64,000 bases of DNA from Pseudonocardia ammonioxydans (GCF_900115005.1 NZ_FOUY01000001.1:186001-250000); one strand, 5' to 3'; shown: positions 26,340 through 36,404, counted from the stretch's first letter. A program made the numbers and translations. Notes: a model not told the origin generated them from the letters alone.

Positions 26340-27998
26340 TCAGGCGTTCCGGACGGCGTCGTCGAGGCCGAGCAGCCCGAGCGAACGCTCCCGCATCTCG
26401 ATCTTGCGGACCTTGCCGGTGACCGTCATCGGGAACTCCTCGACCGTCAGCACGTAGCGAGGGATCTTGTAGTGCGCGAGCTTGCCGGTGGCGAACTCGC
26501 GCAGCGACTCCGCGGTCAGCTCCGCGGCACCCTCGCGCAGGATGACCCAGGCGCACAGCTCCTCGCCGTAGCGGGGGTCCGGGACGCCGATGACCTGGGC
26601 GTCGAGGACGTCCGGGTGGGTGTAGAGGAACTCCTCGATCTCGCGCGGGTACACGTTCTCGCCGCCGCGGATCACCATGTCCTTGATCCGGCCGGTGATG
26701 TTGACGTAGCCCTCGTCGTCCATGACGGCGAGGTCGCCGGTGTGCATCCAGCGGGCCCGGTCGATCACCTCGGCGGTCTTGTCCGGCTGGTTCCAGTAGC
26801 CGAGCATCACCGAGTAGCCGCGGGTGCAGAACTCACCGGGCTCGCCGCGCGGGACCGTCCTGCCGGTCTCCGGGTCGACGACCTTGATCTCCAGGTGCGG
26901 GTGCACCCGGCCGACCGTGGAGACCCGCAGGTCCAGCGAGTCGTCCACCCGGGTCTGGGTGGAGACCGGAGAGGTCTCGGTCATGCCGTAGCAGATCGTC
27001 ACCTCGGCCATGCCCATCCGCTCGACGACCTGCTTCATCACCTCGACCGGGCACGGCGACCCGGCCATGATCCCGGTACGCAGGCTGGACAGGTCGTAGG
27101 ACTCGAACTCCGGGTCGTTGAGCTCGGCGATGAACATCGTCGGCACGCCGTACAGCGAGGTGCAGCGCTCCTGCTCGACGGCCTTCAGCGTCGCCTTCGG
27201 GTCGAAGCCCTGGGCCGGGATGACCATGGTGGCGCCGTTGGTGGTGCAGCCGAGGTTGCCCATGACCATGCCGAAGCAGTGGTAGAAGGGCACCGGGATG
27301 CAGACCCGGTCGTCGGCGGTGTACCCGCACAGCCGGCCGACGTAGTAGCCGTTGTTGAGGATGTTGTGGTGCGACAGCGTCGCGCCCTTGGGGAACCCGG
27401 TCGTCCCGGACGTGTACTGGATGTTGATCGGGTCGTCCGCGGTGAGCGAGGCCTGGATCCCGGCCACCCGGTCCGTCTCCGCCCCGCCCGCGGCCAGTGC
27501 GTCCCACTCCGCCGAGCCGATGATCACGACGCGCTGCAGGTCCGGGCAGTTCCCGCGGACCTCGCCGATCATCGCCTCGTAGTCCGAGGTCTTGAACGCA
27601 CTCGCCGCGACCAGCGTCGAGATCCCGGCCTGCTTGAGCACGAACTCCAGCTCGTGGGTCCGGTAGGACGGGTTGATGTTGACCAGGACGACGCCGATCT
27701 TGGCGGTGGCGTACTGGACCAGGGTCCACTCGGCCATGTTCGGCGCCCAGATGCCGAGCCGGTCCCCGGTCTCCACACCGGCCGCGAGCAGGCCGCCGGC
27801 GAGCTTCTCGACGTCCTCGCGCAGCTGGGCGTAGGTCCAGCGGCGGCCGGTCGACACCTCGACCAGCGCGTCGTTGTCGCCGAACGCGGCAGCGGTGCGG
27901 TCGAAGTTGGCGCCGATCGTGTCGCCGAGCAGCGGGGTGTCCGAGGTCCCGGAGGCGTACGAAGGGACGACCGGGGTTCCGGCGGCGGGGGAGGTCAC
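26340..27998 (-). CDS. Fatty-acyl-CoA synthetase (AMP-binding, FadD-like)
   Basis: 552 residues from GTG 27998 ([17 protein letters not shown]). ANL motifs are complete: [49 protein letters not shown] with [30 protein letters not shown], and [14 protein letters not shown] with the A10 Lys. It resembles the medium-chain acyl-CoA synthetase/AMP-binding group (FadD35-like). It activates a fatty acid through an acyl-adenylate. Single gene, divergent from nothing; cspB follows 164 bases downstream. Confidence 0.85.
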   Translation of the reverse strand: MTSPAAGTPVVPSYASGTSDTPLLGDTIGANFDRTAAAFGDNDALVEVSTGRRWTYAQLREDVEKLAGGLLAAGVETGDRLGIWAPNMAEWTLVQYATAKIGVVLVNINPSYRTHELEFVLKQAGISTLVAASAFKTSDYEAMIGEVRGNCPDLQRVVIIGSAEWDALAAGGAETDRVAGIQASLTADDPINIQYTSGTTGFPKGATLSHHNILNNGYYVGRLCGYTADDRVCIPVPFYHCFGMVMGNLGCTTNGATMVIPAQGFDPKATLKAVEQERCTSLYGVPTMFIAELNDPEFESYDLSSLRTGIMAGSPCPVEVMKQVVERMGMAEVTICYGMTETSPVSTQTRVDDSLDLRVSTVGRVHPHLEIKVVDPETGRTVPRGEPGEFCTRGYSVMLGYWNQPDKTAEVIDRARWMHTGDLAVMDDEGYVNITGRIKDMVIRGGENVYPREIEEFLYTHPDVLDAQVIGVPDPRYGEELCAWVILREGAAELTAESLREFATGKLAHYKIPRYVLTVEEFPMTVTGKVRKIEMRERSLGLLGLDDAVRNA

Positions 27999-28119
27999 GA
28001 CGTTGTTCTCCTCGACAGTGATCGTGCGATCGAGACCACATCCTCGCCCCGTCCGGCGCGTGCTGCCAACACCTCCGAAAGAAGAGGCGGCGGCAGGGTG
28101 AGTCAGCGACCCCGGCGGA

Positions 28120-29751
28120 TCAGGACGAGCCCAGCCGCCGTCCGGCCCGCTTCCCGGACTCCGCCACCCGCGCCGCACCGCGGGCCGCGCCGCGCGCGGC
28201 GCGTTGCAGCGGTTTCGGCGACGGCTCCGGCCACGGCCCGACCGGGACCAGCACGCGTTCGGCCGGGGCGAAGCCGGCCGGATAGCCGGGCACCCGCCAG
28301 GTCCCCGCCGGGGCGTCCGGCGGCAGCCACTGCGGCCGCCACATCCCGATCGCCAGGTCCAGGTCCTCCAGGTACGGCCGCAACTCGTCGGTCAGCTCGG
28401 TCCGCAGGTGCTCGGCCCACAGCCGGACCCGCAGGTCGCGCACCGTGTCGCCGCTGGTGACCAGCGCGGTGTTCAGCTCGGTGTCGGTGCCGCGCATGGA
28501 GCGGGAGAAGAAGTTCGCCGAGCCGACGGCGGCGAAGACGTCGTCGACCAGCATCAGCTTGGTGTGCACCGTGAGGTCCTCGATCCGGTGCATGATCACG
28601 TTGCCGCGGTCGGCGGGCGCCAGCTTGTCGATCACGTCGCGCTGGACGTCGCCGGTGACCTTGCGCCGCAGCTTGTTGACCCCGGCCTCGACCGGGTCCT
28701 TGCGCCCCGAGCAGACCAGCACGATCCGCACCCCGCGGGCGGCGGCCTCGCGCAGCAGGCCGTAGAGCCGGAACGCGCGGCGCCCGCCGGGGACCTCGTA
28801 GAAGTACTGGTCCTCCAGGTAGATGTAGTGCCGCGCGGCGCGGATCGCGGCGGCGAGCGCGTGGAACACCTCCTGCACGCCGTAGCGGGGCAGCACCGTC
28901 CAGTGCCGCCGGTACAGCGTCCCGAAGTGGTCGATCTTCCACGGCCGCAGCGACCGCAGGACCTGCACCGCGGTGCCCGGCGCGGGCCGCGGCGGGGCGG
29001 GCGGGGCGGGCGCCAGTGCGGGCGGGAACGGCCCGGGGTTCATCTCCGCCCAGGTCACCGGCGTCACCATGAACCGGCGCGGCGGCAGCGTCACCGTCTC
29101 GGCCCAGCGCCCCCGGTAGAGCTCCCAGACCCGGGCCGCCGCCGGCCCCCGGAGCCGGACGGCGCCGTCGTGCCAGCCCCAGCGCTCGGTGCCGACCGAG
29201 AGCCGGTCGTGCGGCTCGGCGTCGTAGCGGTCCGAGGACAGGTCCAGGCCACCGACGAAGGCGGTCAGCTCGCCACCGACGTGGGCCAGCACCACCTTCT
29301 GGTGGTGGCAGCCGATCCCGGAGCCGGACCAGTCCAGCAGCACCCGGCCGTGCAGCGCCGGGCGGCGGCGCAGCTCGCGCACCGCGAACGCGTTCGCCCG
29401 GAAGGGGCCGATCGCCACGCCGGGCACCGACCCGGAGAACACCGCCGCGGTCAGCAGCACCCGCACGTCCACCCCGGACTCCGCCAGCCGGGCCAGCCGG
29501 TCGGCGAGGGACTCGTAGCCGTCGGTCCCGGGCTCGGCGCCGGTGAGGTCCATCCCCGGCTCCAGGTTCAGCCCGGTGATCAGGACGGTGTCGCCCGGAC
29601 CGGCCCGGTCGAACAGCGCGCGCAGCTCGGCGAAGTACTCGACCCCGTCGACGATCGGGTGCCACTCGGTGTCGTCCCGGTACGTCGGGCACTGCGGGGT
29701 CCCCGGCACCAGGTACCGGGCGACGAGGTCGTCGAGATCGGCTCCGGACAT
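28120..29751 (-). CDS. Phospholipase D-like (HKD) domain protein
   Basis: 543 residues, ATG 29751. Two PLD-type modules: the first around [20 protein letters not shown] with [11 protein letters not shown], the second around [20 protein letters not shown]. The second has a full H-x-K-x4-D motif. In the first, the position expected for Asp is His (HQKVVLAH), so that half may be weakened. No signal peptide. The C-terminus is a basic Ala/Arg tail. PLD-superfamily enzymes cleave or transfer phosphodiesters of lipids or nucleic acids; cardiolipin synthase-like or phospholipase activity are both possible. Confidence 0.8.
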   Translation of the reverse strand: MSGADLDDLVARYLVPGTPQCPTYRDDTEWHPIVDGVEYFAELRALFDRAGPGDTVLITGLNLEPGMDLTGAEPGTDGYESLADRLARLAESGVDVRVLLTAAVFSGSVPGVAIGPFRANAFAVRELRRRPALHGRVLLDWSGSGIGCHHQKVVLAHVGGELTAFVGGLDLSSDRYDAEPHDRLSVGTERWGWHDGAVRLRGPAAARVWELYRGRWAETVTLPPRRFMVTPVTWAEMNPGPFPPALAPAPPAPPRPAPGTAVQVLRSLRPWKIDHFGTLYRRHWTVLPRYGVQEVFHALAAAIRAARHYIYLEDQYFYEVPGGRRAFRLYGLLREAAARGVRIVLVCSGRKDPVEAGVNKLRRKVTGDVQRDVIDKLAPADRGNVIMHRIEDLTVHTKLMLVDDVFAAVGSANFFSRSMRGTDTELNTALVTSGDTVRDLRVRLWAEHLRTELTDELRPYLEDLDLAIGMWRPQWLPPDAPAGTWRVPGYPAGFAPAERVLVPVGPWPEPSPKPLQRAARGAARGAARVAESGKRAGRRLGSS

Positions 29752-29797
29752 GCCGGGACCGTAGCGGCCTGCCCGGCCCCGTCCGGTGCCGTGCCGC

Positions 29798-30985
29798 CTA
29801 CAGACCGCCGGTCTGCAGCAACCGGTTCGGCGTCCCGCCGGTGCCCCCGCCGTCGATCCGTCCGCCGACCGCGTTGTCGATCAGCCACTTCTTCACCGTC
29901 CCCGACGGCTGGTCGCCACGGGCCTGCTTGTAGAGGGCCGCGACCCCGGCCGCGAACGGCGCCGCCATCGAGGTGCCGCTGTAGGAGGCGGTGCCGCCGC
30001 CGGGCACCGGCGAGACGATCCGGCTGCCGGGGGCGTAGAGCGACACGCACGACCCGGTCGAGGAGTTCGAGGCCCGCCGGTCCTCGATCGTGGAGTTCGC
30101 GACGACCAGCACCCCGCTGACCGCGCGCGGCAGTGCGGAGCAGTCGTCGCCGCCGGTGTTGCCCGCCGAGGACGCGGCGAACACCCCGCCGTCGATCATC
30201 CGCTGCACCGCCTGCTGCAGCATCGGCGAGTTCCCGTAGCTCCACGACATGACCGCGACCGACGGGCCCCGCTTGTGCTGCACCACCCAGTCGATGCCGG
30301 CGAGCAGCGACGACAGGGTGCCGGTGCCGTGGCAGTCCAGGACCTTCACCGAGCGGATGTTCGCCCCGGGCGCGACGCCGTGGTCCTTCGCCGCGGCGAT
30401 CCCGGCGACGACCGTGCCGTGCCCGTCGCAGTCCTCGTCGCGGTCGTCGATCGTGTTCGCCACGAGCTCGGCCCGGCCGCCGAACTGCGGGTGCCGCGCG
30501 TCCACACCGGTGTCGAGCACGAACACGTCGACCCCGGAGCCGTCCGCGCTGTGCCGGTACTGCCCGTCGAGCGGCAGGTCCGGCTGGTCGATCCGGTCGA
30601 GGCCCCAGTTGCCCGGCGCCTGCTCGGCCTGCGCCCGGCCGGACGGTGCGTCCTGGTGGACGGCCTGCGGGTCGAGCGGCGTGATCGTCCGGTCCTCCTC
30701 GACCCCGACGACGCCGGGCCGCCCGCGCAGCTCGGCGGCCTGCGCGGGGTCCAGCGGGGCGGCGAACCCGTGCACCACGCTGTCGAACGTGGCGGTCGGC
30801 TCGGCACCCACGGCCTCGGCCGCGGCCCGGGTCTGGCCGGCCGACGCCGTCTGGACCAGGTATCCGGTGGGCGCCCCCGGCACGCTCTCCGCCGCGAGGG
30901 CGACGGGCGCGAGCGGGACACCGAGCCCCGTCACCAGCACGGCGGCGATGACCGACAGGGCGGCACGGGAACGCGACGGGTTCAC
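29798..30985 (-). CDS. Secreted S8 family (subtilisin-like) serine peptidase
   Basis: 395 residues, ATG 30985. A Sec signal peptide (ALSVIAAVLVTGLGVPLAPV ending ALA) is followed by an I9-like propeptide (to about residue 105) and a peptidase S8 domain with the full triad: Asp in FVLDTGVDARHP, His in CDGHGTVVAGIAA, Ser in SGTSMAAPFAAGVA. The oxyanion Asn is in AASSAGNTGG. GNWGLDRIDQ before the Asp box is typical of actinomycete subtilases. Exported, presumably self-processed. Four bases-to-tens spacing to neighbours is absent; it appears to be a single gene. Confidence 0.9.
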   Translation of the reverse strand: MNPSRSRAALSVIAAVLVTGLGVPLAPVALAAESVPGAPTGYLVQTASAGQTRAAAEAVGAEPTATFDSVVHGFAAPLDPAQAAELRGRPGVVGVEEDRTITPLDPQAVHQDAPSGRAQAEQAPGNWGLDRIDQPDLPLDGQYRHSADGSGVDVFVLDTGVDARHPQFGGRAELVANTIDDRDEDCDGHGTVVAGIAAAKDHGVAPGANIRSVKVLDCHGTGTLSSLLAGIDWVVQHKRGPSVAVMSWSYGNSPMLQQAVQRMIDGGVFAASSAGNTGGDDCSALPRAVSGVLVVANSTIEDRRASNSSTGSCVSLYAPGSRIVSPVPGGGTASYSGTSMAAPFAAGVAALYKQARGDQPSGTVKKWLIDNAVGGRIDGGGTGGTPNRLLQTGGL

Positions 30986-31084
30986 GGAACGCGACGCTAT
31001 GCGGCTGTGGCGAATGGTGCGAGAGACACGATGGTGGCTCGGGTGACTTCTGTGACCGATGGGGTGACAGTGTGTTTCCAGGCC

Positions 31085-32173
31085 TCACTTCATCCCGTGC
31101 ACGGCCACCTCGGTCGCCTTCACCGCGAACCACATCGCGTGGCCCGGCTCGACACCCAGGTCGGCGACGGCGGCGGGGGTGACGTCCGCGGCGAGCCCGT
31201 CCACCCAGTCCGGGCCGCTCGCCGGCGCCGCGGCCCGCACCCGCACGGTGTCGCCGCGCGGTTCCAGCGCCGCCACCCGGACCCGGAACACGTTGCGCGG
31301 GCTGCCCTCGGGGCGTTCGGCGTGCACGGACACCGCCGACGGCGGAAACACCGCCACCGCGGCCTCGCCGGTCACCACCTCGACGGCGTGCCCGTGCAGC
31401 TCGACACCGTCGGCGGTCCGCAGGCCGGTGCCGTCCGCGGTCCCGGGCACCAGGTCCAGGCCGGCGATCCGGGCCGAGAACGGGCTGCGCGGCCGCGCGA
31501 GCACCTCGCGGGCCGGCCCCTGCTCCACGATCCGGCCCCGGTCGAGCACGACGACCCGGTCGGCGAGCACCAGCGCGTCGAGCGCGTCGTGGGTGACCAG
31601 CAGCGCCGTCTGCTTCGCGTCCGCGATCACCCGGCGCAGCAGGGTGCGCATCGCGGGGGTGGCGTCGACGTCCAGCGCGGCGAGCGGCTCGTCGAGCAGC
31701 AGCAACCCGGGCTCCGGGGCGAGCGCGCGGGCCAGCGCGACCCGCCGCTGCTGCCCGCCGGAGAGCTGGGCCGGGCGCCGGTCCGCGAGCTCCGCCGCGC
31801 CGACGGCGGCCAGCAGCCCGCGGGCCCGCTCCTCGGCCGCACCCCGCCCGGCGCCCTGCGCGCGCGGCCCGAAGGCCACGTTGGCCAGCGCGGACAGGTG
31901 CGGGAACAGCAACGCCTCCTGGGCGAGCAGGCCGATCCCGCGCCGGTGCGGGGGGACGAACGTGCCGTCGGCGGTGTCGAGCAGGGGCCGCCCGGCGACC
32001 CGCAGCCGCCCGTCGTCCGGGCGGAGCAGGCCGGACAGGATGCCGAGCAGGGTCGACTTGCCCGCGCCGTTCGGCCCGAGGACGGCGACGACCTCGCCCT
32101 CGGCGACCGAGAGATCCACGTCCAGCGCGAAACCGGCCCGCTCGAGGCGGGCGGTGAGCTCGACCCCGCTCAC
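31085..32173 (-). CDS. modC: Molybdate ABC transporter ATP-binding protein
   Basis: 362 residues from GTG 32173, overlapping the modB stop (GTGA). ABC ATPase with Walker A LGPNGAGKSTLL, Q-loop LLAQEALLFPHL, signature LSGGQQRRVALARAL, Walker B LLLLDEPLAALD and switch His LLVTHDALDAL. The C-terminal third has TOBE/Mop-like strands (RVRVAALEPRGDTVRVRAAA; VEPGHAMWFAVKATEVAVHG), the molybdate-sensing domain expected of ModC. It powers oxyanion import with ModB; the substrate-binding protein is not in this locus. Confidence 0.88.
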   Translation of the reverse strand: MSGVELTARLERAGFALDVDLSVAEGEVVAVLGPNGAGKSTLLGILSGLLRPDDGRLRVAGRPLLDTADGTFVPPHRRGIGLLAQEALLFPHLSALANVAFGPRAQGAGRGAAEERARGLLAAVGAAELADRRPAQLSGGQQRRVALARALAPEPGLLLLDEPLAALDVDATPAMRTLLRRVIADAKQTALLVTHDALDALVLADRVVVLDRGRIVEQGPAREVLARPRSPFSARIAGLDLVPGTADGTGLRTADGVELHGHAVEVVTGEAAVAVFPPSAVSVHAERPEGSPRNVFRVRVAALEPRGDTVRVRAAAPASGPDWVDGLAADVTPAAVADLGVEPGHAMWFAVKATEVAVHGMK

Positions 32174-33051
32174 CCGCGGCCGTCCAGACCGCGGGGCCTG
32201 CCCACCACGATGACGACCAGCGAGACCACCACCAGCAGCAGCGACAGCGCGACGGCCCCGGCGACGTCGGTCTCCCCCTGCAGGTAGACCAGCAGCGGCA
32301 GGGTCCGGGTGGTGCCCTCGAGGCTGCCGGCGAACGCGATCGTCGCGCCGAACTCGCCCATGCAGCGGGCGAAGGCCAGCACCAGGCCGGACGCCAGCCC
32401 GGGCAGCACCAGCGGCAGCGTCACCCGGCGGAAGGCCAGCCCCGGGGACGCCCCGAGGGTCGCCGCCGTCGCCTCGTAGCGCTCCCCCGCCGTCCGCAGC
32501 GCACCCTCCAGGGACACGATCAGGAACGGCATCGCGACGAAGGTCTGGGCCAGGATCACCGCGACCGTCGTGAACGGGATGAAGATCCCGAACGCGGCGT
32601 CCAGACCGGAGCCGACCAGCCCGTTCGCACCGAGCAGGAACAGCAGGGAGAGCCCGCCGACGACCGGCGGCAACACCAGCGGCAGCAGCACGACCGAGCG
32701 GATCGCGCGCAGCGCGCCGGGCCACCGGTTGAGCCGCCCGCGGGCCAGTACGACGGCGAGCGGGCCGCCGAGCAGCAGGCAGAGCGTGGTCGACACGGCC
32801 GCGGTGAGCAGCGACAGGCGCAGCGCCGACAGCGCCGCGTCGCTGGTCAGCAGCTGCGGCATCGCCGCCCAGTCGGCCTCCCAGAGCAGGCCGGCCACGG
32901 GCAGCGCCACCAGCAGGAACCCGATCCCGGCCGGGACCCACATCCAGCCCGGCAGGCCGACCCCGGTGCCGTGCCGGTCGGCGACCCCCTCCCGGCGCGG
33001 CGGCCGGGCCGGGCTCGCCGACCGCGGCCCCGTCGTCCGGGCGGTCGTCAC
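32170..33051 (-). CDS. modB: Molybdate ABC transporter permease
   Basis: 293 residues, GTG 33051, overlapping the Mop-like gene upstream and modC downstream by GTGA. About six membrane helices; the EAA-type loop that docks on ModC is EATAATLGASPGLAFRRVTL. Phrases such as LVLPPVVGGLSLLFLLG and LARCMGEFGATIAFAGS (present as FARCMGEFGATIAF) are typical of ModB. A Pro/Arg-rich N-terminal extension of about 30 residues may mean the real start is further in. Confidence 0.88.
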   Translation of the reverse strand: MTTARTTGPRSASPARPPRREGVADRHGTGVGLPGWMWVPAGIGFLLVALPVAGLLWEADWAAMPQLLTSDAALSALRLSLLTAAVSTTLCLLLGGPLAVVLARGRLNRWPGALRAIRSVVLLPLVLPPVVGGLSLLFLLGANGLVGSGLDAAFGIFIPFTTVAVILAQTFVAMPFLIVSLEGALRTAGERYEATAATLGASPGLAFRRVTLPLVLPGLASGLVLAFARCMGEFGATIAFAGSLEGTTRTLPLLVYLQGETDVAGAVALSLLLVVVSLVVIVVGRPRGLDGRG

Positions 33052-33452
33052 AGATGGCCGCCCGGCGTCTCGACCACGACGTTCGTCGACTTGATCACCG
33101 CCACGGCGAGCGCGCCGGGTTCGAGGCCGAGGTCGCGCACGGCCTCACTGCTCATCAGCGACACCACCCGGTGCGGGCCGCACTGCATCTCCACCTGCGC
33201 CATCACCGTGTCGGCGACGACCGAGGTGACCAGGCCGACCATCCGGTTGCGGGCCGAACGCTGGACCACGGAGGGATCGGGCGGGGCGGTGGCGTGCTCG
33301 CGGGCGAACTCGGCCAGCGAGGCCCCGTCGATGACCTTGCGGTTGGACGCGTCCGCCTGCACCGGCAGCGTCCCCGCATCCACCCACCGGCGGACGGTGT
33401 CGTCGCTGACGCCGAGCAGCCGCGCGGCCTCGGAGATCCTGAAGTGCGGCAC
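33048..33452 (-). CDS. HTH plus TOBE (Mop) domain protein, molybdate-responsive regulator
   Basis: 134 residues, start at 33452. Residues 1-55 are a MerR/excisionase-type HTH (RISEAARLLGVSDDTVRRWV). Residues about 65-130 are a single Mop/TOBE domain (NRMVGLVTSVVADTVMAQVE, then LGLEPGALAVAVIKSTNVVV) of the kind that binds molybdate. It heads the operon with modB and modC and probably senses molybdate to control it, or buffers molybdate. In many actinobacteria modA follows this gene; here modB does. Confidence 0.8.
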   Translation of the reverse strand: MPHFRISEAARLLGVSDDTVRRWVDAGTLPVQADASNRKVIDGASLAEFAREHATAPPDPSVVQRSARNRMVGLVTSVVADTVMAQVEMQCGPHRVVSLMSSEAVRDLGLEPGALAVAVIKSTNVVVETPGGHL

Positions 33453-33583
33453 GACCCGGATACTAGGGTCGCGCCTGCGGTCGGGCCACGCCGGATGTCA
33501 CGCAGATCCACCGGCTCCCCCGGCCGTCCGCCCGCGCAGCCGTCCCGTGCCGCACCGGAGCGGGGTGTGGTCTGATCGTCGGC

Positions 33584-34789
33584 GTGGACTTCGCACCCAG
33601 TGCCGTGGCGACCGACTACACCGCGCGGATGCGCGCCTTCCTCGACGAGAAGGTCCTGCCCGCCGAGGCGGAGTACGACGCCTTCCGGGCCGAGCGGCGC
33701 GGCACCCCGCAGGAGTGGGACCTGCCGCCGGTGGTCGAGTCGCTGAAGAGCGAGGCCCGCGAACGCGGGCTGTGGAACCTGTTCCTGCCGGCGATCTCGG
33801 GCCTGTCGAACCTGGAGTACGCACCCGTCGCCGAGGTATCGGGCTGGTCGCCGGTGATCGGCCCCGAGGCGATCAACTGCCAGGCCCCGGACACCGGGAA
33901 CATGGAGACGCTGCACCTGTTCGGCACCGACGAGCAGAAGCAGCAGTGGCTGGAGCCGCTGCTGGCCGGGGAGATCCGGTCGGCGTTCGCGATGACCGAG
34001 CCCGACGTGGCGTCCTCGGACGCGACCAACATCGAGACCCGGATCCGCCGCGACGGCGACGACTACGTCATCGACGGCCGCAAGTGGTGGATCTCCGGTG
34101 CCGCCGACGAGCGCTGCCGGATCTTCATCATCATGGGCAAGACCGATCCGGACGCCTCCCCCCACCGGCAGCAGTCGATGATCCTGGTCCCCCGCGACAC
34201 GCCGGGGCTGGAGATCGTCCGGCACCTGCCGACGTTCGGCTACCAGGACCAGCACGGCCACTCCGAGCTGCGCCTGGACGGCGTGCGGGTGCCGGCGTCG
34301 AACCTGCTCGGCGAGGAGGGCGGCGGGTTCGCCATCGCTCAGGCCCGGCTCGGCCCGGGGCGCATCCACCACTGCATGCGGCTGATCGGGATGGCCGAGC
34401 GGGCGCTGTCGCTGATGGTGGAGCGCGCGCAGGCCCGGGTCGCGTTCGGGAAGCCGCTGGCCGAGCAGGGCGTCGTCCGCGAGCAGATCGCGCTGTCCCG
34501 GATGGAGATCGAGCAGGCCCGGCTGCTCACGCTCAAGACCGCCTGGCTGATCGACAACCACGGCGCCAGGGGCGCGGCCACCGAGATCGCGGCGATCAAG
34601 GTCGTCGTGCCGCGGATGGCGTGCACGGTGATCGACCGCGCGATGCAGGTGCACGGCGGCGGGGCGATGAGCGACGACTTCCCGCTGGCCTACTTCTACG
34701 CCTGGGCCCGCGCGCTGCGCTTCGCCGACGGCCCGGACGAGGTGCACATCCGCTCGGTCGCCCGCCAGGAGCTCAAGGCGCACCGGTAG
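33584..34789 (+). CDS. Acyl-CoA dehydrogenase family protein
   Basis: 401 residues from GTG 33584. [16 protein letters not shown] is the FAD/substrate-loop motif, [19 protein letters not shown] follows, and [57 protein letters not shown] and [17 protein letters not shown] match the ACAD10/11-like group. It would oxidise an acyl-CoA at the alpha-beta bond using FAD. Full length. Transcribed away from the molybdate locus, with a strong hairpin 31 bases after its stop. Confidence 0.88.
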   Translation: MDFAPSAVATDYTARMRAFLDEKVLPAEAEYDAFRAERRGTPQEWDLPPVVESLKSEARERGLWNLFLPAISGLSNLEYAPVAEVSGWSPVIGPEAINCQAPDTGNMETLHLFGTDEQKQQWLEPLLAGEIRSAFAMTEPDVASSDATNIETRIRRDGDDYVIDGRKWWISGAADERCRIFIIMGKTDPDASPHRQQSMILVPRDTPGLEIVRHLPTFGYQDQHGHSELRLDGVRVPASNLLGEEGGGFAIAQARLGPGRIHHCMRLIGMAERALSLMVERAQARVAFGKPLAEQGVVREQIALSRMEIEQARLLTLKTAWLIDNHGARGAATEIAAIKVVVPRMACTVIDRAMQVHGGGAMSDDFPLAYFYAWARALRFADGPDEVHIRSVARQELKAHR

Positions 34790-34819
34790 CCGGTCCCAGC
34801 CGTCGGTCTCAGCCGTCGG

Positions 34820-34863
34820 TAGTCACCGCGTACCTGTCCTTTCGACTAGGTACACGGTGACTA
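34820..34863. terminator. 16-bp near-perfect hairpin between the dehydrogenase and moaA
   Basis: Arms 34820-34835 and 34848-34863 (TAGTCACCGCGTACCT against AGGTACACGGTGACTA) pair with one mismatch around a 12-base loop. It follows the dehydrogenase stop by 31 bases and precedes moaA by 114. Best read as a terminator for the upstream gene; an operator or leader element for moaA is also possible because a dyad this regular can bind protein. Confidence 0.6.
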
Positions 34864-34976
34864 GTTCCGCATCTGCGACGGCGTCGCCGGAGTGACCCCC
34901 GCGGGTGCGGATCATGCCGCTGAGCTGGGAGAATCCGTCGTGGCCGGGCGCGACGGAGAGGGTTAGCCTCGCGTCC

Positions 34977-36035
34977 ATGACCACGGAGCTCGGCCTGCCG
35001 TCCCTGCGCGGCGGCCCGTCCCGGGACCCGGCCCGGCCCGGCGATCCGCGTCTGATCGACGGGTTCGGCCGGGTGGCGACGGACCTGCGGATCTCGCTCA
35101 CCGACCGCTGCAACCTGCGCTGCACCTACTGCATGCCCGCCGAGGGCCTGGACTGGATGCCGCGCGAGGAGCAGCTCACCGACGACGAGCTGAACCGGCT
35201 GATCGCGATCGCCGTGCACGAGCTCGGTATCGAGGAGCTGCGCTTCACCGGTGGCGAGCCGATGCTGCGCAAGGGCCTGGAGAACGTGCTGTCCGCGGCC
35301 TCGGCGCTGCAGCCGCGCCCGGACATCTCGCTGACCACCAACGGCATCGGCCTCGCCCGGCGTGCGGAGGCCCTCGCCGCGGCCGGGGTGGACCGGCTCA
35401 ACGTCTCGATGGACACCCTGCGCCCGGAGCGGTTCGCCGAGATCACCCGGCGGGACCGGCTGCAGGACGTGACCGACGGGATGGCCGCCGCACACGCCGC
35501 GGGCATGCGCCCGGTGAAGATCAACGCGGTGCTGCTGCGCGGGGTGAACGACGACGAGGCGGCCGACCTGCTCGCGTTCGCGCTCGAGCACGGCTACCAG
35601 CTGCGCTTCATCGAGCAGATGCCGCTCGACGCCCAGCACGGCTGGCGCCGCTCGGAGATGATCACCGCCGAGGAGATCCTGGACCGGCTCGAGCAGCGGT
35701 TCGTGCTGACCCCGTCCGACGAGGACCGCGGCGGGGCGCCGGCGGAGAAGTTCCTCGTCAACGGCGGGCCGGACGTCGTCGGGGTGATCGCCTCGGTGAC
35801 GCGGCCGTTCTGCGGCTCCTGCGACCGGACGCGGCTCACCGCCGACGGCCAGGTCCGCACCTGCCTGTTCGCCACCGGCGAGACCGACCTGCGGGCGATG
35901 CTGCGCGGCGGCGCGTCCGACACCGAGATCGCCGACGTCTGGCGCGACGCCATGTGGGGCAAGAAGGCCGGCCACGGCATCGACGACCCCGGATTCCTGC
36001 AACCCGCGCGCCCGATGAGCGCGATCGGAGGATGA
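34977..36035 (+). CDS. moaA: GTP 3',8-cyclase
   Basis: 352 residues from ATG 34977; the frame opens earlier, but MTTELGLPSLRGG fits the family start. The radical-SAM cluster is SLTDRCNLRCTYCMP (C-x3-C-x2-C), with ELRFTGGEPMLRKGL as the SAM-binding GGEP. The C-terminal second [4Fe-4S] cluster is FCGSCDRTRLTADGQ plus a later Cys in VRTCLF. MoaA converts GTP to 3',8-cyclo-GTP, the first step of molybdenum cofactor synthesis. Followed by moaD with an ATGA overlap. MoaA usually ends in GG, which is present here (IGG). Confidence 0.95.
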   Translation: MTTELGLPSLRGGPSRDPARPGDPRLIDGFGRVATDLRISLTDRCNLRCTYCMPAEGLDWMPREEQLTDDELNRLIAIAVHELGIEELRFTGGEPMLRKGLENVLSAASALQPRPDISLTTNGIGLARRAEALAAAGVDRLNVSMDTLRPERFAEITRRDRLQDVTDGMAAAHAAGMRPVKINAVLLRGVNDDEAADLLAFALEHGYQLRFIEQMPLDAQHGWRRSEMITAEEILDRLEQRFVLTPSDEDRGGAPAEKFLVNGGPDVVGVIASVTRPFCGSCDRTRLTADGQVRTCLFATGETDLRAMLRGGASDTEIADVWRDAMWGKKAGHGIDDPGFLQPARPMSAIGG

Positions 36036-36325
36036 GCCTTCCCATGACGACCGGTGCCGTCGACACGGCCACCCGCACCCTGACCGTGCGTTACTTCGCC
36101 GCCGCCAAGGCCGCCGCGGGCACGGCGGAGGAGACCGTCGCGATCCCCGAGGGCGCGACCGTCGCCGACGCCGTCGCCGCGCTCGGTGCCGCGCACGGCG
36201 CCGAGCTGGGACGCGTGCTGGAGCGCTGCAGCTTCCTGCTCGACGAGGTCGCGGTGCGCGACCGCTCCGCCGCCCTCGGCGGGGCCGCCACGCTGGACGT
36301 GCTGCCGCCGTTCGCCGGGGGCTGA
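36032..36325 (+). CDS. moaD: Molybdopterin synthase small subunit (MoaD/ThiS family)
   Basis: 97 residues, ATG 36032, overlapping the moaA stop; an internal ATG at 36044 is a possible alternative. TLTVRYFAAAKAAAGTAEET, ATVADAVAALGAAHG, and a C-terminal VLPPFAGG. The Gly-Gly end is the thiocarboxylation site of MoaD, which donates sulfur to the molybdopterin dithiolene. Together with moaA this is the MoaA2-MoaD2-type pair known from mycobacteria. A hairpin 33 bases downstream probably ends the transcript. Confidence 0.88.
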   Translation: MSLPMTTGAVDTATRTLTVRYFAAAKAAAGTAEETVAIPEGATVADAVAALGAAHGAELGRVLERCSFLLDEVAVRDRSAALGGAATLDVLPPFAGG

Positions 36326-36357
36326 GCCTCCGGCTCCCGCCCGCTCCGGTCCCGTCT

Positions 36358-36404
36358 CGATCAGCACGATCTCGCCCCGGCCGGGGCCGGAAGCGTGCTG
36401 ATCG
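36358..36404. terminator. Perfect 11-bp inverted repeat after moaD
   Basis: CGATCAGCACG (36358-36368) and CGTGCTGATCG (36394-36404) pair perfectly, with a further inner GC palindrome (CCCCGGCCGGGG) in the loop. Suitable as a terminator for moaA-moaD. The GATCAGCACG half recurs, degenerated, in the repeat array that follows, suggesting the hairpin is one member of a repeat family. Confidence 0.6.
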
